64,000 nucleotides of DNA, taken from contig NC_072896.1 in NCBI RefSeq assembly GCF_027943255.1, positions 123,535,879-123,599,878 on the forward strand. Reading direction: 5' to 3'. Shown here piece after piece: positions 23,590 to 35,114 of the stretch. Position 1 is the stretch's first letter, and each line of letters starts with the position of its first letter. Position numbers and translations under genes: made by a program. This stretch comes from Anastrepha obliqua (lineage: Eukaryota > Arthropoda > Insecta > Diptera > Tephritidae). Under the pieces are notes generated by a model. It ran no database searches. It was not told the DNA's origin and saw only the letters and a program-made list of their open reading frames with translations.

Positions 23590-23990
23590 TGCCAACATCA
23601 GATTAGGTGTGCCTGGGAGTGTTTGAGAGAAAGATTTTAAGGAAGATTTTTGGCCCTTCGCACGTTAGCGACGCTGAGTTCTATGATCTTTACGGGGACA
23701 GCGAAGTGCAGTGAATAAAACTCCAGAAGCTCCACTAGCTAAACCATGCCGTCCGAATGAATACAAGCGTTCCGGCTCTGAAATTATCAGAGGAAGAGGA
23801 ACGGCTCCTCTGCGTTGGAAAGATCAGATAGAGAAGGGCTTTGCTTCACTTGGTGTATCCAACTGGTGAGAAAGAAACGACTGGTACGCTTCGTTAATCT
23901 CGGTTAAATCGTTAAAGCGGTTATCACGTCAATTACGACGAAGAAGAGTTGCGAAGCAACATAACAATTTTTAAAGTAATAAAAGATTAG
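23590..23990 (+). pseudogene. LINE polyprotein C-terminal remnant (RTE/Jockey-like)
   Basis: Frames on the plus strand give CLGVFERKILRKIFGP, then DAEFYDLYGDSEVQ and IKLQKLH, then NHAVRMNTSVPALKL. After a frameshift comes RGRGTAPLRWKDQIEKGFAS with LGVSNW. This order (R.ILRKI.GP ... YN.ELY.LY ... IK..RLRWLGHV.RM ... GRPRLRWKDQVE.DL..LGV.NW) is the usual tail of several LINE polyproteins, mostly RTE-like. The assignment to a clade is uncertain. The catalytic domains are absent, and stops and shifts are frequent. Confidence 0.6.
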
Positions 23991-26900
23991 CACTAGCCAG
24001 AAGCTTTGGCTTTGCTTTTTTTAAATTAAAATTGCGTAACTCTCAGTTCCATTGGCGATTGATTGATTATTTGGAGTCACTTTTTAGGAAAAAATGAATG
24101 CGTACCGACCGCTAAGTGAAGGTGATGCCCAACTTAAGGGTGAGCAGCAACTAGACCGTAATGAAAACTCATGGCTTTGATGTGGTATTTTGGTGCTGCT
24201 ACAATAAAATCGTAAAGTGGCACGCCTCTTCGTTCATACAAAGTACGTGGTCAAATTTAGGAAGAAAAAAATTGTCAAAAATCAGTGGTATTTTGTAGTC
24301 ACTTGAGACAAATGATTTGTTGGAATCTCCCAAGTGACCTAGCAGCCGAAGTTTTGCTTACAATTCACTATAATTAAAGAGCAACCCTGGTAAATTTATC
24401 ATCTCTGTCCTAAACCTCATAAAACTAGCACAACTCACTATTTTCAAGGCAGTCAATTCGCTTTCGAGAGAGTTGCATTAGTCCGCGTTCATACAGGGAA
24501 ACTTCAGTAGCTTTAACTTTCCGAATTCTCTTTTAATGTTCCCATCGTGAGCACACGCAGCCACTCCACTGCTTGCAGTTGTTTTAGTTGTTAGTCTACA
24601 GTTAAGAACAACAGTGAGAAGAACGAGAACACAAAAGGTGTTGACGGAGTACGAGCAGCATTAGTAATGAGCTGAAGCAGGAAAAAGTTGACCTATGTGA
24701 ACGCGGTCTAATGAAACTCTTTTGAAATAAAGTTCATAGCATTAAATGCCTCCAAAGAAATGTAATTTTTTGCAGCCCTTTCCCAGCGCTAACAACGTAC
24801 GTTCATCTAATCATTTACTCGCCACTTGCTTGCGCTTGGCGCATCTAGGAGGTCTATTATTTACAACAAAATTTCATTTTTATAAAAAGTTGTGGAAGAA
24901 AAAGTTAAATCAGAATTTGTTACTTACCAATTGCAATCCTCCACGCTTTGTTTCTTGCGCTCAGCTATGAAATCCTGTGGTAGTTTATATCAATTTTTTA
25001 ATGGGTAATTTTTTTTTTTTTTTTTTTTGGATAAAAAGTTGTTGGTTTTTAATGCTTAATTTTACTTTTATAACAATATTTTGTATATGTTAAATATATA
25101 TCTGCATATATATAAATTTATTTATTGCTTGAATTACGAATATTACATTTTGTTAGCACTTTTTAAATATTTAACGCGAAATTTTTCCATAATTTTCTGG
25201 CAATTTTCAGTTATTGCTCACTTCTGCCACTTCGCGTCTATTTTTGAAGAAATAAATTTTAAACAACTATTTATTTACTTCGTTGATTGCATGACTCTCG
25301 ATTTTATTGAGATATGTTGATTTGCGGTTTTTCCGCTTTCTTTGCGGTCAAGTCGCAATAAAGTTGTTGACTGCCTTTTTATTTAAATATTTGTTGTGTT
25401 CGATATTATTGCTGCGCTCTGGTTTGTAGTGCTAACAGATTTTACACAGCAGTAGTTTTAAAAACTCACAATGGCAAAAGTTTTTCGTCTGCCTTACGCT
25501 CTACTACAAGAAAAACACGCCAACTTCTTTGCATAAAAATAAAATTCACAGCAGAAATGGAAAATATAGGTATATAAAGATAACTACAACGCACACTGCC
25601 GTCATCTACTGTAGTCAGTCCCACTTTAGATTGTCCCGCTGTGGAGCTCAGTCATTGTTTTTGCGCTATTTTACAACTAATCTTGAGGCAGCAAATGCAA
25701 GAGGACCTGCCCTTTGGCAGCTTGGTGCAGTTCACAGCACAAAATAAGCTAAGAAAAGCACCAGCAAATAGCAGAAAAAATATTTAAATAAAAAAGCAAG
25801 CAATAACGCAATTCTGCTGCTTTGCGCTGCAATACTCGTACAAGTCGTAACAGTTGAGATTTTATACAATTTTGCATACTCGGTTTCTTTATTGTTTTGT
25901 TTACTTTGCATTCGAAGCATTCTCTGTGGTTTGCTTTGGCAAAACTGGGTTATTACAGAGTCAATTCATGGCGTCTAAAGGCAGCAACTATTCGACAATT
26001 TTGTTTTCTTGTTGTCTTCTCTAAAAATATTAGAGAAAAAAATGTAGCTGCTAGTTTTTTATTAAAGCTCTTCCGCAAGAATAAAAGTCTAAAGTTTAGT
26101 TTGATATTTTTTCACCACGCATTTTTGCTATGCTCGTAGTTGATAGCTGCAATACTTCTTGCCATTTTTTGTGCTTTTCTTTGCTACTCAGCTGCGGTAT
26201 GCAAATATTTGCAATTCTAATTCCATGACAGTTTCAGCGACGAGCAGCACGTTGACAACGAAAGCACGAGCTAGCTTACATATTTAATATATGGGGTGTA
26301 TCATTAAGACTGGCTGTTTTCAATTAAGCGATCCAGTTGTTTGGTAGCTGTCATTGAGAGCATCGAAGGCTAAATTTGGAGAATTTTATGAATGCACTAC
26401 GACTGGAATTTGTGAAAATCCACTACCGAAATGATGAGATGATCGAAGAAATACATTTTTTCGAATTGACACATTACCTACCGGTAATGTTTCCCAAAAA
26501 AGTGTCTCTGATGCCAACTCAAGAGCATCAAAAACAGGATGTATCGCTTTTCGTGGGACCGTGCACGTGGAAAGATAGAGGAAGACAATAGCAACAAAAA
26601 ATCATTTGGGAGCGGAAGAGTGAAATGCATCGTTTTGGAGGTAGGGGGATACTGCAATTTTAGTTACTTTTTGCCCTAACAACCTAAATTTTCTTGGTGT
26701 ATAGCCTATGAAGGTATATAATATTTATCCCTAATGCTAAAAGACTAGGCTTTCCAAAAAATGCTTCGTCAACTCCCCACTTCTCTTCTGCCAGGAGTTC
26801 AAAGACGTGAAATTAAATAAAATTGACAGACATTTTTAATTTTTTTTTCTAATTTTTACATTTTTCTCGCCGTGATGCCCGATAGACTTTACATTTCCTT

Positions 26901-27027
26901 TTAAGTTTTGTTAACCCTTTGCATTATATGCGCGTTCAAAAATATATACATAATTTTCTATAAAAAAAATATGTATAAAGCTAAAGCCTAACGTTTTTTC
27001 TACAACTTTTTTACTTTGCCTCAAATA
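23991..27027. other. No recognisable gene; T-tract near 25010
   Basis: About 3 kb without a domain-bearing frame. A run of about 20 T lies at 25010-25028. At 26285-26400 a string GGGGTGTATCATTAAGACTG followed by ALRLEFVKIHYRN could be the start of another DDE_3-type transposon, but nothing downstream supports it. Confidence 0.35.
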
Positions 27028-28289
27028 ATAGGACTATGAATAAGTTCGTGCGGTTTTTTTTCGAAATTTGAAACTTTATTGACGTAAAATGGTTACAAAT
27101 TTAATATTCAAAGTATTGTCCATCGCTTACTACTACTTTTTCCCATCTTTCTGGCAATTCACGGATTCCCTTTGTGAAAAATTCGGTCGGTTTTGCCGCA
27201 ATCCACGAATCGATCCATTTTTTGACTTCATCGTAATTACGGAAGTGCTGGTCAGCCAGGCCATGTTGCATCGATCGGAAGAGATAGTAATCGGATGGCG
27301 CAAGGTCTGGACTATACGGCGGGTGGGGTAGGACATCCCATTTGAGCGTTTCTAAGTATGTTTTGACCACTTGTGCAACATGTGGCCGAGCATTGTCATG
27401 TTGCAAAATAACTTTGTCGTGTCTATCGGCGTATTGCGGCCGTTTTTCTCGCAGTGCTCGGCTCAAACGCATCAATTGTCGTCGGTAGACATCCCCCGTA
27501 ATCGTTTCATTCGGTTTCAGTAGCTCATAATACACAACACCCAGCTGGTCCCACCAGATACACAGCATAACCTTCAGGCCATGAATATTCTGCGCCGACG
27601 TCGATGTTGAAGCATGGCCAGGGTATCCATACGTTGCCCGACGTTTTGGATTGTCGTAATGGACCCACTTTTCATCGCCAGTCACAATTCGATGCAAAAA
27701 ACCCTTTCTTTTGTGCCGTTGAAGCAGTTGTTCGCATGCCATAAAACGGCGTTCAAAGTCTCTTGGCTTCAATTCATACGGCACCCAATGGCCTACCTTT
27801 CGGATCATTCCCATGGCTTTTAAACGTTTGGAAATGGTTGATTGATCAACTCCCAAAGTTTTTGCAACCTCTTCTTGCGTTTGAGCCGGATCTTGATCGA
27901 GCAATTCCTCCAATTCGGTATCCATGAACTTTGGCGGCGCGGCCAAAATCACCACTTTTAAAGCGTGCAAACCACTTCTGGCACGTTCGCTCAGCTAGAG
28001 CATGCTCACCATAAACTTCCACCAAGATACGATGACTTTCGGCTGCTTTTTCTTCATATTAAAATAATGAAGAAGAATTCCCCGCAAAAACACATTATTT
28101 GGCACGAAATTCGACATTTTCAAGTGTGGTAAAAATATTGTTGTTTACGCTTCAAATAAAAAACTTATACTGACGTTTGTGCCTTACGACAGTAGCTCTC
28201 CAATGAATGTTTGGAAATGTGGATCGATGGAATAATAATCAAGTTACGCCATCTGTTCTAAAACCGCACGAACTTATCCATAGACCTAT
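27028..28289 (-). mobile_element. Mariner element B (1262 bp, near full length)
   Basis: Imperfect inverted repeats of about 28 bp close the element. The left reads ATAGGACTATGAATAAGTTC from 27028; the right, read on the minus strand from 28289, gives ATAGGTCTATGGATAAGTTC. Both continue GTGCGGTTTT. TA flanks both sides (27026-27027 and 28290-28291). The terminal repeats share ATAAGTTCGTGCG with element A at 5.7 kb, although the transposases are of different subfamilies. Length is normal for a mariner. Confidence 0.9.
27101..28117 (-). pseudogene. Mariner transposase (element B), catalytic domain intact, N-terminus frameshifted
   Basis: Mariner transposase binds the inverted repeats and moves the element by cut and paste. 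The ATG at 28117 starts MSNFVPNNVFLRG. After MKKK the reading must shift to give AAESHRILVEVYGEHALAER and TCQKWFARFKSGDFG, then shift back at PPKFMDTELEELL, where about 15 usual residues are missing. From 27970 to the stop at 27101 the frame is open and complete: second HTH (QEEVAKTLGVDQSTISKRLK), WVPYEL linker, GDEKW (first Asp), VMLCIWWDQLGVVYYELLKP, LQHDNARPH (second Asp) and PHPPYSPDLAPSDYYLFRSM (third Asp, D34D spacing), ending GQYFEY. The two shifts restore one frame, so only the first DNA-binding helix region is wrecked. It is probably inactive but young. Confidence 0.9.
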
Positions 28290-28291
28290 TA

Positions 28292-28880
28292 GTTTCCAAA
28301 TACAATAATAGGTAATAGGCATTGACCAAGGACGAATAGATGCAGCAACTGGTGTAAATACAGTAGGCGGCGCTGTAATAGGGCTGTCTAAAATTCCAAA
28401 ATTTAGAACATAAATATATTTATTCATTTATGAGATAATATTGTTTTTTTTTTGTTCCTTGTTCACTCTTCTCGGGAGCGTAGGGCCTCAACAAGACTCA
28501 GTCATGCGTTGGTTTCGTTAATCTGTTTTGATTTTTGACAGGATAGGTGGTTAGCCTAAGTAGTGGGAATGCCCACCTGTCGTTGCTTAGGAACAACGCC
28601 TTCTTACAGCTTGAAGCGCCATTTGTGTCTCACATTTTTGGGGCAGAAAGAAGGATCGCACAGATGGTTGAAGACTTCGCTAAAGTGGTGTGTCTAGGCT
28701 ATTACAGCGGCTGCCCGCTTCCTCTTACTGGCGCAATTTGCAATGTGTAACTGTGTGCTTTTCTTTTTTTTCCTTTAACAGCCACAATGCAAATAATGCA
28801 CTGACTATTGGGCGGGAGTAAGGATGTAAAGGATAAGGTTTTGGATTTGAGAAATGAGTTTTTTGTGTAGAAACCAGGAA
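28292..28880. other. No recognisable gene
   Basis: One plus-strand frame at 28547-28750 has no recognisable domain. The GGGAGCGTAGGGCCTCAACA stretch near 28475 and what follows looks like repeat-derived sequence, possibly the body of the SINE at 28.9 kb, but I cannot prove it. Confidence 0.35.
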
Positions 28881-29003
28881 AGTAGGTACATTTAGTGGGA
28901 AAGTAGGTACAAAAGTGCGAGGACGGTGCTGTACGTGGGATTCAAACCCACGACCTCTGGGATGGCAGACTAGTGCACTTACGCTAGACTACCGAGGCCG
29001 ATG
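28880..29003 (-). repeat. tRNA-like SINE head of a second family (tRNA-Gly-like)
   Basis: Read on the minus strand from 29003: CCTCGGTAGTCTAGCGTAAG (A-box-like), then GCACTAGTCTGCCATCCC, then GTGGGTTTGAATCCCAC at about 28950-28934. The last is a perfect T-stem with a TTTGAAT loop and covers the B box. The putative anticodon loop CTGCCAT reads GCC (Gly). The anticodon stem has two mismatches and the acceptor ends do not pair, so this is not a functional tRNA gene. A tail with GTACCTACTTTCC twice (28883-28911 region) follows. A tRNA pseudogene is the alternative to a SINE. Confidence 0.6.
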
Positions 29004-31628
29004 ACCTAATACAATCAAAGCGAAAACAAATATGTAAATATGTGCTAACCCACTAGCGATGCCACAAGAGACTCAAGACAAAGAATGATTAGACGTGGCA
29101 AAAGAAGAACTGAAAAATGCATGCAGGAATTTAAGCTTTTTCAAACAACAAAATTGCATCTTTTTGGAAGCTAAATATAAATAGCAGTGAAATGGATTGC
29201 ATGGATATAAAGTTCCATGCCTGGTATTCCTAATTAACATAAAAAAAAATCAGATATTTTCAAATTCACACCTTCGCTAGTTTCAAATCTCAAAATAGCT
29301 GGTCATAAAGTAACATCCCATACCTAAGCGAAAAAATAAATGTATTTATTTCACTTGCTTCAGCAACCGCGAAACACTCGCACAGCTTTCTTAAAATTCC
29401 AAAGGCAAGCATGAAAACGAAGCATGTTTTCTGTCACTGCTCGTATACAAGAACAATACCTTCACTTTCACTGCATTTTTAACACCCGCCTTTAACTGCT
29501 TTCTTTTGCTTTTCAGCTGCCCACCCCCCAACATACAGAATGATCCAAATGCAGGTATGAAACTAAATATTTTAAGCCTAACAATTTTTTCCCACGCAAA
29601 ATCTGCAGCGTGACTGTCGAGCAGCTCGGAGGCGGGTGGTGGGAATTTCGGACTGCTGGCTTTATTGGCCCTCTTTTCAGATTAAGATTTATTGGAGGTT
29701 TGCACTTGGTCCACTTTCACAAAACTACTGCTGGAAAAGTCAACTCATTTCATCTATCGAGCCAATATGATTGATGTGAATGTGAATGATTTTTAGAGCT
29801 GCAGTTAAAGACGTGAACTTTACGAGGTTTGATTTTCTACCAAATGACGTGCACTGACGCGCACTAATTTCAAAAATCGTTTCATCAGTCGCTTTCAAGC
29901 TTGGCCGGCTTGCAGCTGAGACACGAATCAGCCAGATTTTTTTTAGTGAGTTGCTAAATTGCAACGATTTGCGGATAAAAGATCCAACTTTTTAAGAGAA
30001 TTCCGTTCTGAGCTGCTTAGCGTTACAAATAGTGGGCCAGACAAAGCAGCTACAGATTGGAAAACGTATTCCATAAATGCAAGGTGGCACAAAATTAATC
30101 ACCTTTTCGGAAGATTTTTAATTTTTACAAATGGTGTCGTGCGCCCATCATATTTGACACTTGTGAAATAAACAGCTACAAAATACAAACAGATAAGCGA
30201 TGGAGCCGGTAAATGTCAAAAAATACAAATTTTAATCACTCAAAATTATTATTATCATTTTTTTATTTAGTTAAAAATCTATTCAAAAACAAAATTGCAT
30301 TTTCAAGTCATAACTATCAAAAGAAATTGTGGATTCGTGAATTTTGTTTCTCCTACCATTGCATCTGTGAACTTCTGAAAAAACAATTTATGTGACTATA
30401 AAGAGTTCTGCCTCAAGGACAATAAACTCTGATTTATCATAGAAATTTTGGTGTTTTATTGAACTTTTATAAAAATCATTGCTTCAGCTTCAGCTATTAA
30501 TGATCGACTGTCTAAAAATAAAATAAACAGAAAAAATGCTAAGTCGACTTAAGTTTTTTTGTGTTTTTGCAAAAGCACACTGTACTCGCACTTTGACCAC
30601 CCGGTATTTGTGTATACATGATTTCAATGCTGTGCCGTTCCTTGTGTTCTTCTGTTTATTTACAAGCATCATTTTCGATGTTTGCGTTATTCATTTGTAA
30701 TGTTCTTTTCCTTCGTTTTAAACCCGTAGCTGCCACAGCCAATGCTGCTTCTCGCTTTTGTTACAGTCTATTGTTGTTTAAGTGCCATTGCAAAATCAAG
30801 TGCGCCACACATGTATGCAAGAGCAACAAAAAAACGGTTTAACACTTCCTACTTGCTCTCATACCTCCCAAGCCACACCATCACGCAACCACTAACGGCA
30901 CATGTAAATATTTATACGATTTCCTTGCATCATTTTTCACTATTTAACTGTATTGTTTTGTTATCTTGTATTTTATTTTGTGTATTTAATTTACATTTCA
31001 ATTCGATTTACACGCATCACGTGATGTATGTAATGAATATGGAAATGTATAATAAATTGAAAATAATGACGCCACATGGCGTATGAGTAACTTTCAGCAT
31101 CATCACTATTGTCCGTACTTACAGAGTACACCCATACCGATGCCATAATTTATGGGTAATTGTGAGAAGGTAAACGCTCATATCAAATACTTGAAATACT
31201 ACGAAAACAATAATTTATTGAAAATACCTATTTTTTCTTCCGCATTGTCTAGTCATACTGAAATTGGGTGCAATTAAAAAGCGGAAATTTTGTGCAAGTG
31301 AGTGACTGCAATTCCACAACTATCATATAACTCAGTAATTACACAGTTAAGCAGTCAGCTGGATATTGGGCTAAACGAATTTTTTTCAAGAGATTGAGTC
31401 GTAAGTAAAAAAGTAATTTCTCCGATTCCCGAATTCCAGATAGTGAGGAATTCGGGTTTTAGTAAAGAATTATGTATTTAAAATTAATGATTGTAAATAA
31501 CTAAAAGCGCTAAAATATAGTCGTCATTCGTCTTTTGCACCTATTTAAATATTAGGAGTGCAATAGATGCCACCAGCAGTGTGTGCTAGTCGATTCTAAT
31601 ATAACCTAAACGTCATAAACCATTCTTA
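29004..31628. other. No recognisable gene; LINE 3'-end fragment at 29683-29712
   Basis: Most of this is AT-rich with short frames (for example overlapping plus frames at 30618-31086, hydrophobic and without a domain). At 29683-29712 lies the string TTATTGGAGGTTTGCACTTG also seen at 1832-1852. Its complement carries AATAAA, so it is likely the 3' end of the LINE family at 2.0 kb. Confidence 0.4.
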
Positions 31629-32347
31629 GACATATCGTAAACAAACTGATCAATGAGGATCCGTGTCAAACGCAAGGAGAGCTTGCTTCAGTATTAGGAG
31701 TTACCCGCCAATCCATTTTCAAGCGATTGCATGCTTTGGGAATGATTCAGAAACAGGGGACTTGGGTTCCTTATGAGGTAAAACCAAAGGATGTTGAATG
31801 TCGTTGTTTCGCCTGTGAACAACTGCTCCAGTGGCAAAAACGGAAGGGTTTTCTTCTTCGCATCGTAATGGGTGATGAAAAATGGATTCATTACAGCAAT
31901 CCAAAGATAAGAAAGTCATGGGGACTATCCGGTCATGCTTCTAGGTCGTCTTCTCGACCGAATATTCACGCTGCAAAGGTTATGCTATGTATTTGGTGGT
32001 GGGACCAAGTTGGTGTTATTTATTATGAACTGTAAAAACTAAGCGAAACCATCGCTGGGGATCGGTATCGACTTCAATTGATGCGATTGAGCCGAGCACT
32101 GCGCGAGAAGCGGACGCAATATGCGGAGAGGCATAGAAAAGGGATTCTGCAGCATGATAACGCTCACCCTCACGTTTCCACACCCGTCAAAACCGACCTG
32201 GAAACACTGAAATGGGAAATCCTACCCCACCCGCCATATTCTCGAGATATGGCGCCGGCCGATTATCACCTGTTCCGATCGATGACACATGGTCTAGCTG
32301 ATCAGCAGTTCCATACATTTAAACAATTTTTTACCGATTTTTTTTAA
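31629..32347 (+). pseudogene. Mariner transposase remnant (5' and 3' truncated)
   Basis: The frame reads LINEDPCQTQGELASVLGVT with RQSIFKRLHALGMIQK (second HTH), then WVPYEV, FACEQLLQWQKRKGFL and GDEKWIHY (first Asp). Next is VMLCIWWWDQVGVIYYEL, with one extra tryptophan codon compared with the usual IWWDQ. An in-frame stop follows YYEL (near 32034). The frame continues with RLQLMRLSRALREKR, LQHDNAHPH (second Asp) and PHPPYSRDMAPADYHLFRSM (third Asp, with R in place of P before it). It ends abruptly after DQQFHTFKQFF in a T-run. The first HTH is missing and no inverted repeats were found. It is related to elements B and D. Confidence 0.85.
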
Positions 32348-33329
32348 ATTGATGTTATTGTAAAGGTGATTATAATAAATAGTATGTAATATAATATAAA
32401 TAATATATATATATAATATATATAAACTATATACTTTTTATTTGAAAATTTGAAAACAGATGTATGAAAAAAATTTATAAAAAAGAAGTTTATAGGAAAT
32501 AAATTTTTATAACAAATTAAACTTAACAAAATAGAAACTACTAATTAGTTATCTTACTGTGAGTTTTAAGTTTTATGAAAAAAATAAACTTTACCAAATA
32601 GAAACTACTAATTACTAATTCATTGTGAGCTTTATTAATAAAAAACAGAAACATTACCTTTACTAATATACAAATTTTATGCAAAAAATCCTAAAAATCT
32701 ATTTAAAGAATTGGTTTGGTCTAATACCCAAAACAACAAGTTGATTTTACCGTAGTGTTATAACATCAATGACACCCAGAAAAAAATAATGTAAAAGAAA
32801 ATGTGAGCTCGTTGGAAACGAACTAAAACCCGTACAACTATTTGGGTAAAGTTCTTCAATAATTTTAACTCCAAAATGTGGCACAAAACTGAAATTAATT
32901 AACAATGAGCTTATAGATTCAGTGCGTAATTATTAATTTTTGCGAACTTAGTTGTAATTTGAGAACTCGCAACACTGTGTTGCTTGCAGGGTTGAGATAG
33001 TTAAAACACTGAAAAACAGACGGCTTAGTAATTATGAAGCCCTCATACATCATTCATCATGAATATCTTCTTCCTGGATAAATCAGTAGCAAATTAAATT
33101 TTAGGAAGCTACCTGGACGCTCAAGTCGTTAACTATAATAGAAATATGTTAAATTCACGTCCAAAGGAAAAGTATCTTCAGACTCAGGTGTCCAACGGAG
33201 GGTTAATTCTGTCAATTCAACAAGCTTTGAACAAAAGGCCAAGCTAGCGATAACGGTGATGTTGAATAGATTGAGTTCAGGTGACTACACCCTGCGGTAG
33301 GTGCATAATTGTGCGTAGGGAGAAGTGCC
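32348..33329. other. AT-rich non-coding, with an (AT)n stretch
   Basis: An AT-dinucleotide-rich stretch occurs at about 32385-32430. A sub-repeat AAATAGAAACTACTAATTA recurs near 32530 and 32598. No coding signal is seen. Confidence 0.45.
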
Positions 33330-34135
33330 AGTCGTTCTTTAAACAAACTCACTTAGGCAGTTGTCGATCCACTCTGATACCACAAACACTTTGATCAGGC
33401 TGACACATGCATTACTAACGTCATCAGTATCATTCATAAACAATGAGGCAAAGTAGCTAAACCTAGTGGCATGCCGCGGAAAACAGTGACAAAGAAGATG
33501 TCTGACAAACTCTTCCTCCTACCAATTCTTGCTGCGCCTGCATTAATCGAAATGAAATGCATTGAATCTCTGACCATGGCCACCTAGGAGAGGGTGGCCT
33601 GTGATCAAAGCAACTAAAAAAACATAGAGACGATTTTCTTTAACCGATTAAGTAGCGCCTTTGTATGTTTGACATCCCATTCTGGTCAAAATCTTTTTGT
33701 AGGCGTACATGTAAGACTACTGACGTATCTTGTCTTGGGTGAAGAACCTAAGCTACTAGTACTATGCAGTTTGTGCGTTCAGAGGAGTATACTTATTATC
33801 TGCATAACAAAAGGGAGATGAGCGATAGTGCGTTCTATATCTAATTTTTCTGCCTTACATTCCCTTGCACTTCACTATGCCCTGGCACTCATATCAAAAG
33901 GATGAGAGAATTATTCCTTCTATTTTTATTAAGTTATTCTACAAATATAAAACTTAATATAAAGGAAAGTACAAGCATCTAAAGCCCTCAGTTCGGGATG
34001 CCGAAATATTGCGCCATCTCGTTAAGAGATTCCCGGCATTTGCGATCATAGAATTAATGACAACCCCATGAGGAGATTTTATCGCCGCTTGGATATCAGA
34101 ATAAGTATATATGGATTTCTCTAGAGGTGAGACAA
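33330..34135 (-). pseudogene. LINE RNase H end and 3' region, inverted copy 1
   Basis: On the minus strand from about 34135: EIHIYSYSDIQAAIKS (the SDSQAA block with the catalytic Asp), then KCRESLNEMAQYFGIP, an insertion of about 100 bp, then VPGHSEVQGN. This is an RNase H domain of an I-group LINE. The sequence on to 33330 matches the 3' part of the plus-strand copy at 35.5-35.9 kb, for example a GAATGATACTGATGACGT and GTGTCAGCCTGATCAA pair. The first half of the RNase H (DGSK and QAE motifs) is not present. Stops and frameshifts are common. Confidence 0.75.
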
Positions 34136-35114
34136 ATCAAATGTTTTGTTATCCGGAAAAAATGCATATGCAAGGTACAGATTTTTTATAGTAATGTGCG
34201 AAATCACTTTTTGTTTTCCTTATAAATTTAATATTTTTAAAGGTTTTAAATACTAACGCTATGATATTAACTTTCACTTTCGGAACATAATAGCCACACC
34301 TCATATGTCCCATGAAAAAGCGTGCAAACAAATTGTGTTACTTTGCATTTTCTGAATATTTTTGATATGAGATAAATTGAACATTAACTCAAGACTCAAC
34401 TCTATTAGATATTCCAAAACAAAAACAAGAAAAACACTGTCACGACACGTGTGGGAGTGAATCGTGAGTCGCTCATACCTACAGACGCACAGACATGACA
34501 GTGCTGCAGCCAAGATGTCGCTACTTTCCTCGCAATATTCGTAAATGTGAAAAGTAAAATTAAATGTGGAATCGATAAGCAGCACGTGCTGTTGGCATTG
34601 AGATGCAAAAAGTTTTATAACGGGTGTTTTTATTTGGATGTGCAAAGAAAAATACTTGAAAAACAAATGCTTGTATCTTTGGAAAAAATCAGTAAACTGG
34701 CTTGAAAATTGTATGGCATTCAAAGTTTATAAATTTTTTCGACTTTATGACTAACTCGACTGCGAAACTTTTCAATGGATTTTTTACAATATGGTTCCTA
34801 CTACCCCGCTAATAGCTTGCTGAGTATTAGCTACCAAACTGTGCGCCGCAGTTGGTTGAACAAGAAAAACTAGAGACTTGACTTATTCCCATAAAATTTT
34901 GTCTGAGAAAGTGAAGTTATTTGCCTGAGAGACCAATTAACTCATTCTCTACTTGAGTTGAATCTGCAACTAAAAGTGCGCCACACTTAAGTGATAATTA
35001 TTCCATTACTAATTTGGTTGGAGAACTCGAGCGGAGGATAAACCGAACTGGTGACAAAGGAGCGAGCTAAGACCAGGACCAGGTTGTTGAGCTGACAATG
35101 ATGATGATCACGAT
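34136..35114. other. Spacer between the inverted LINE copies
   Basis: There is no recognisable gene. Minus-strand frames of 140 and 67 codons overlap at 34301-34723 in different frames and have no domain. The spacer would form the loop if the flanking inverted copies paired. Confidence 0.4.

Noticed and set aside
26285..26600. Possible DDE_3-type transposon start (ALRLEFVKIHYRN)
   Set aside because: Only about 13 residues look right and nothing downstream supports it.
27614..27823. Frames on the opposite strand of mariner transposases (also 6293-6586, 31694-31919, 41321-41527, 54811-55056)
   Set aside because: These mirror the real transposase frames and have no independent support.
28931..29003. 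Functional tRNA-Gly gene
   Set aside because: The T-arm is perfect, but the acceptor stem does not pair and the anticodon stem has two mismatches.
34301..34723. Minus-strand open frame of 140 codons
   Set aside because: No recognisable motif; other frames on the same strand overlap it. It lies in the spacer between LINE copies. Not supported as a gene.
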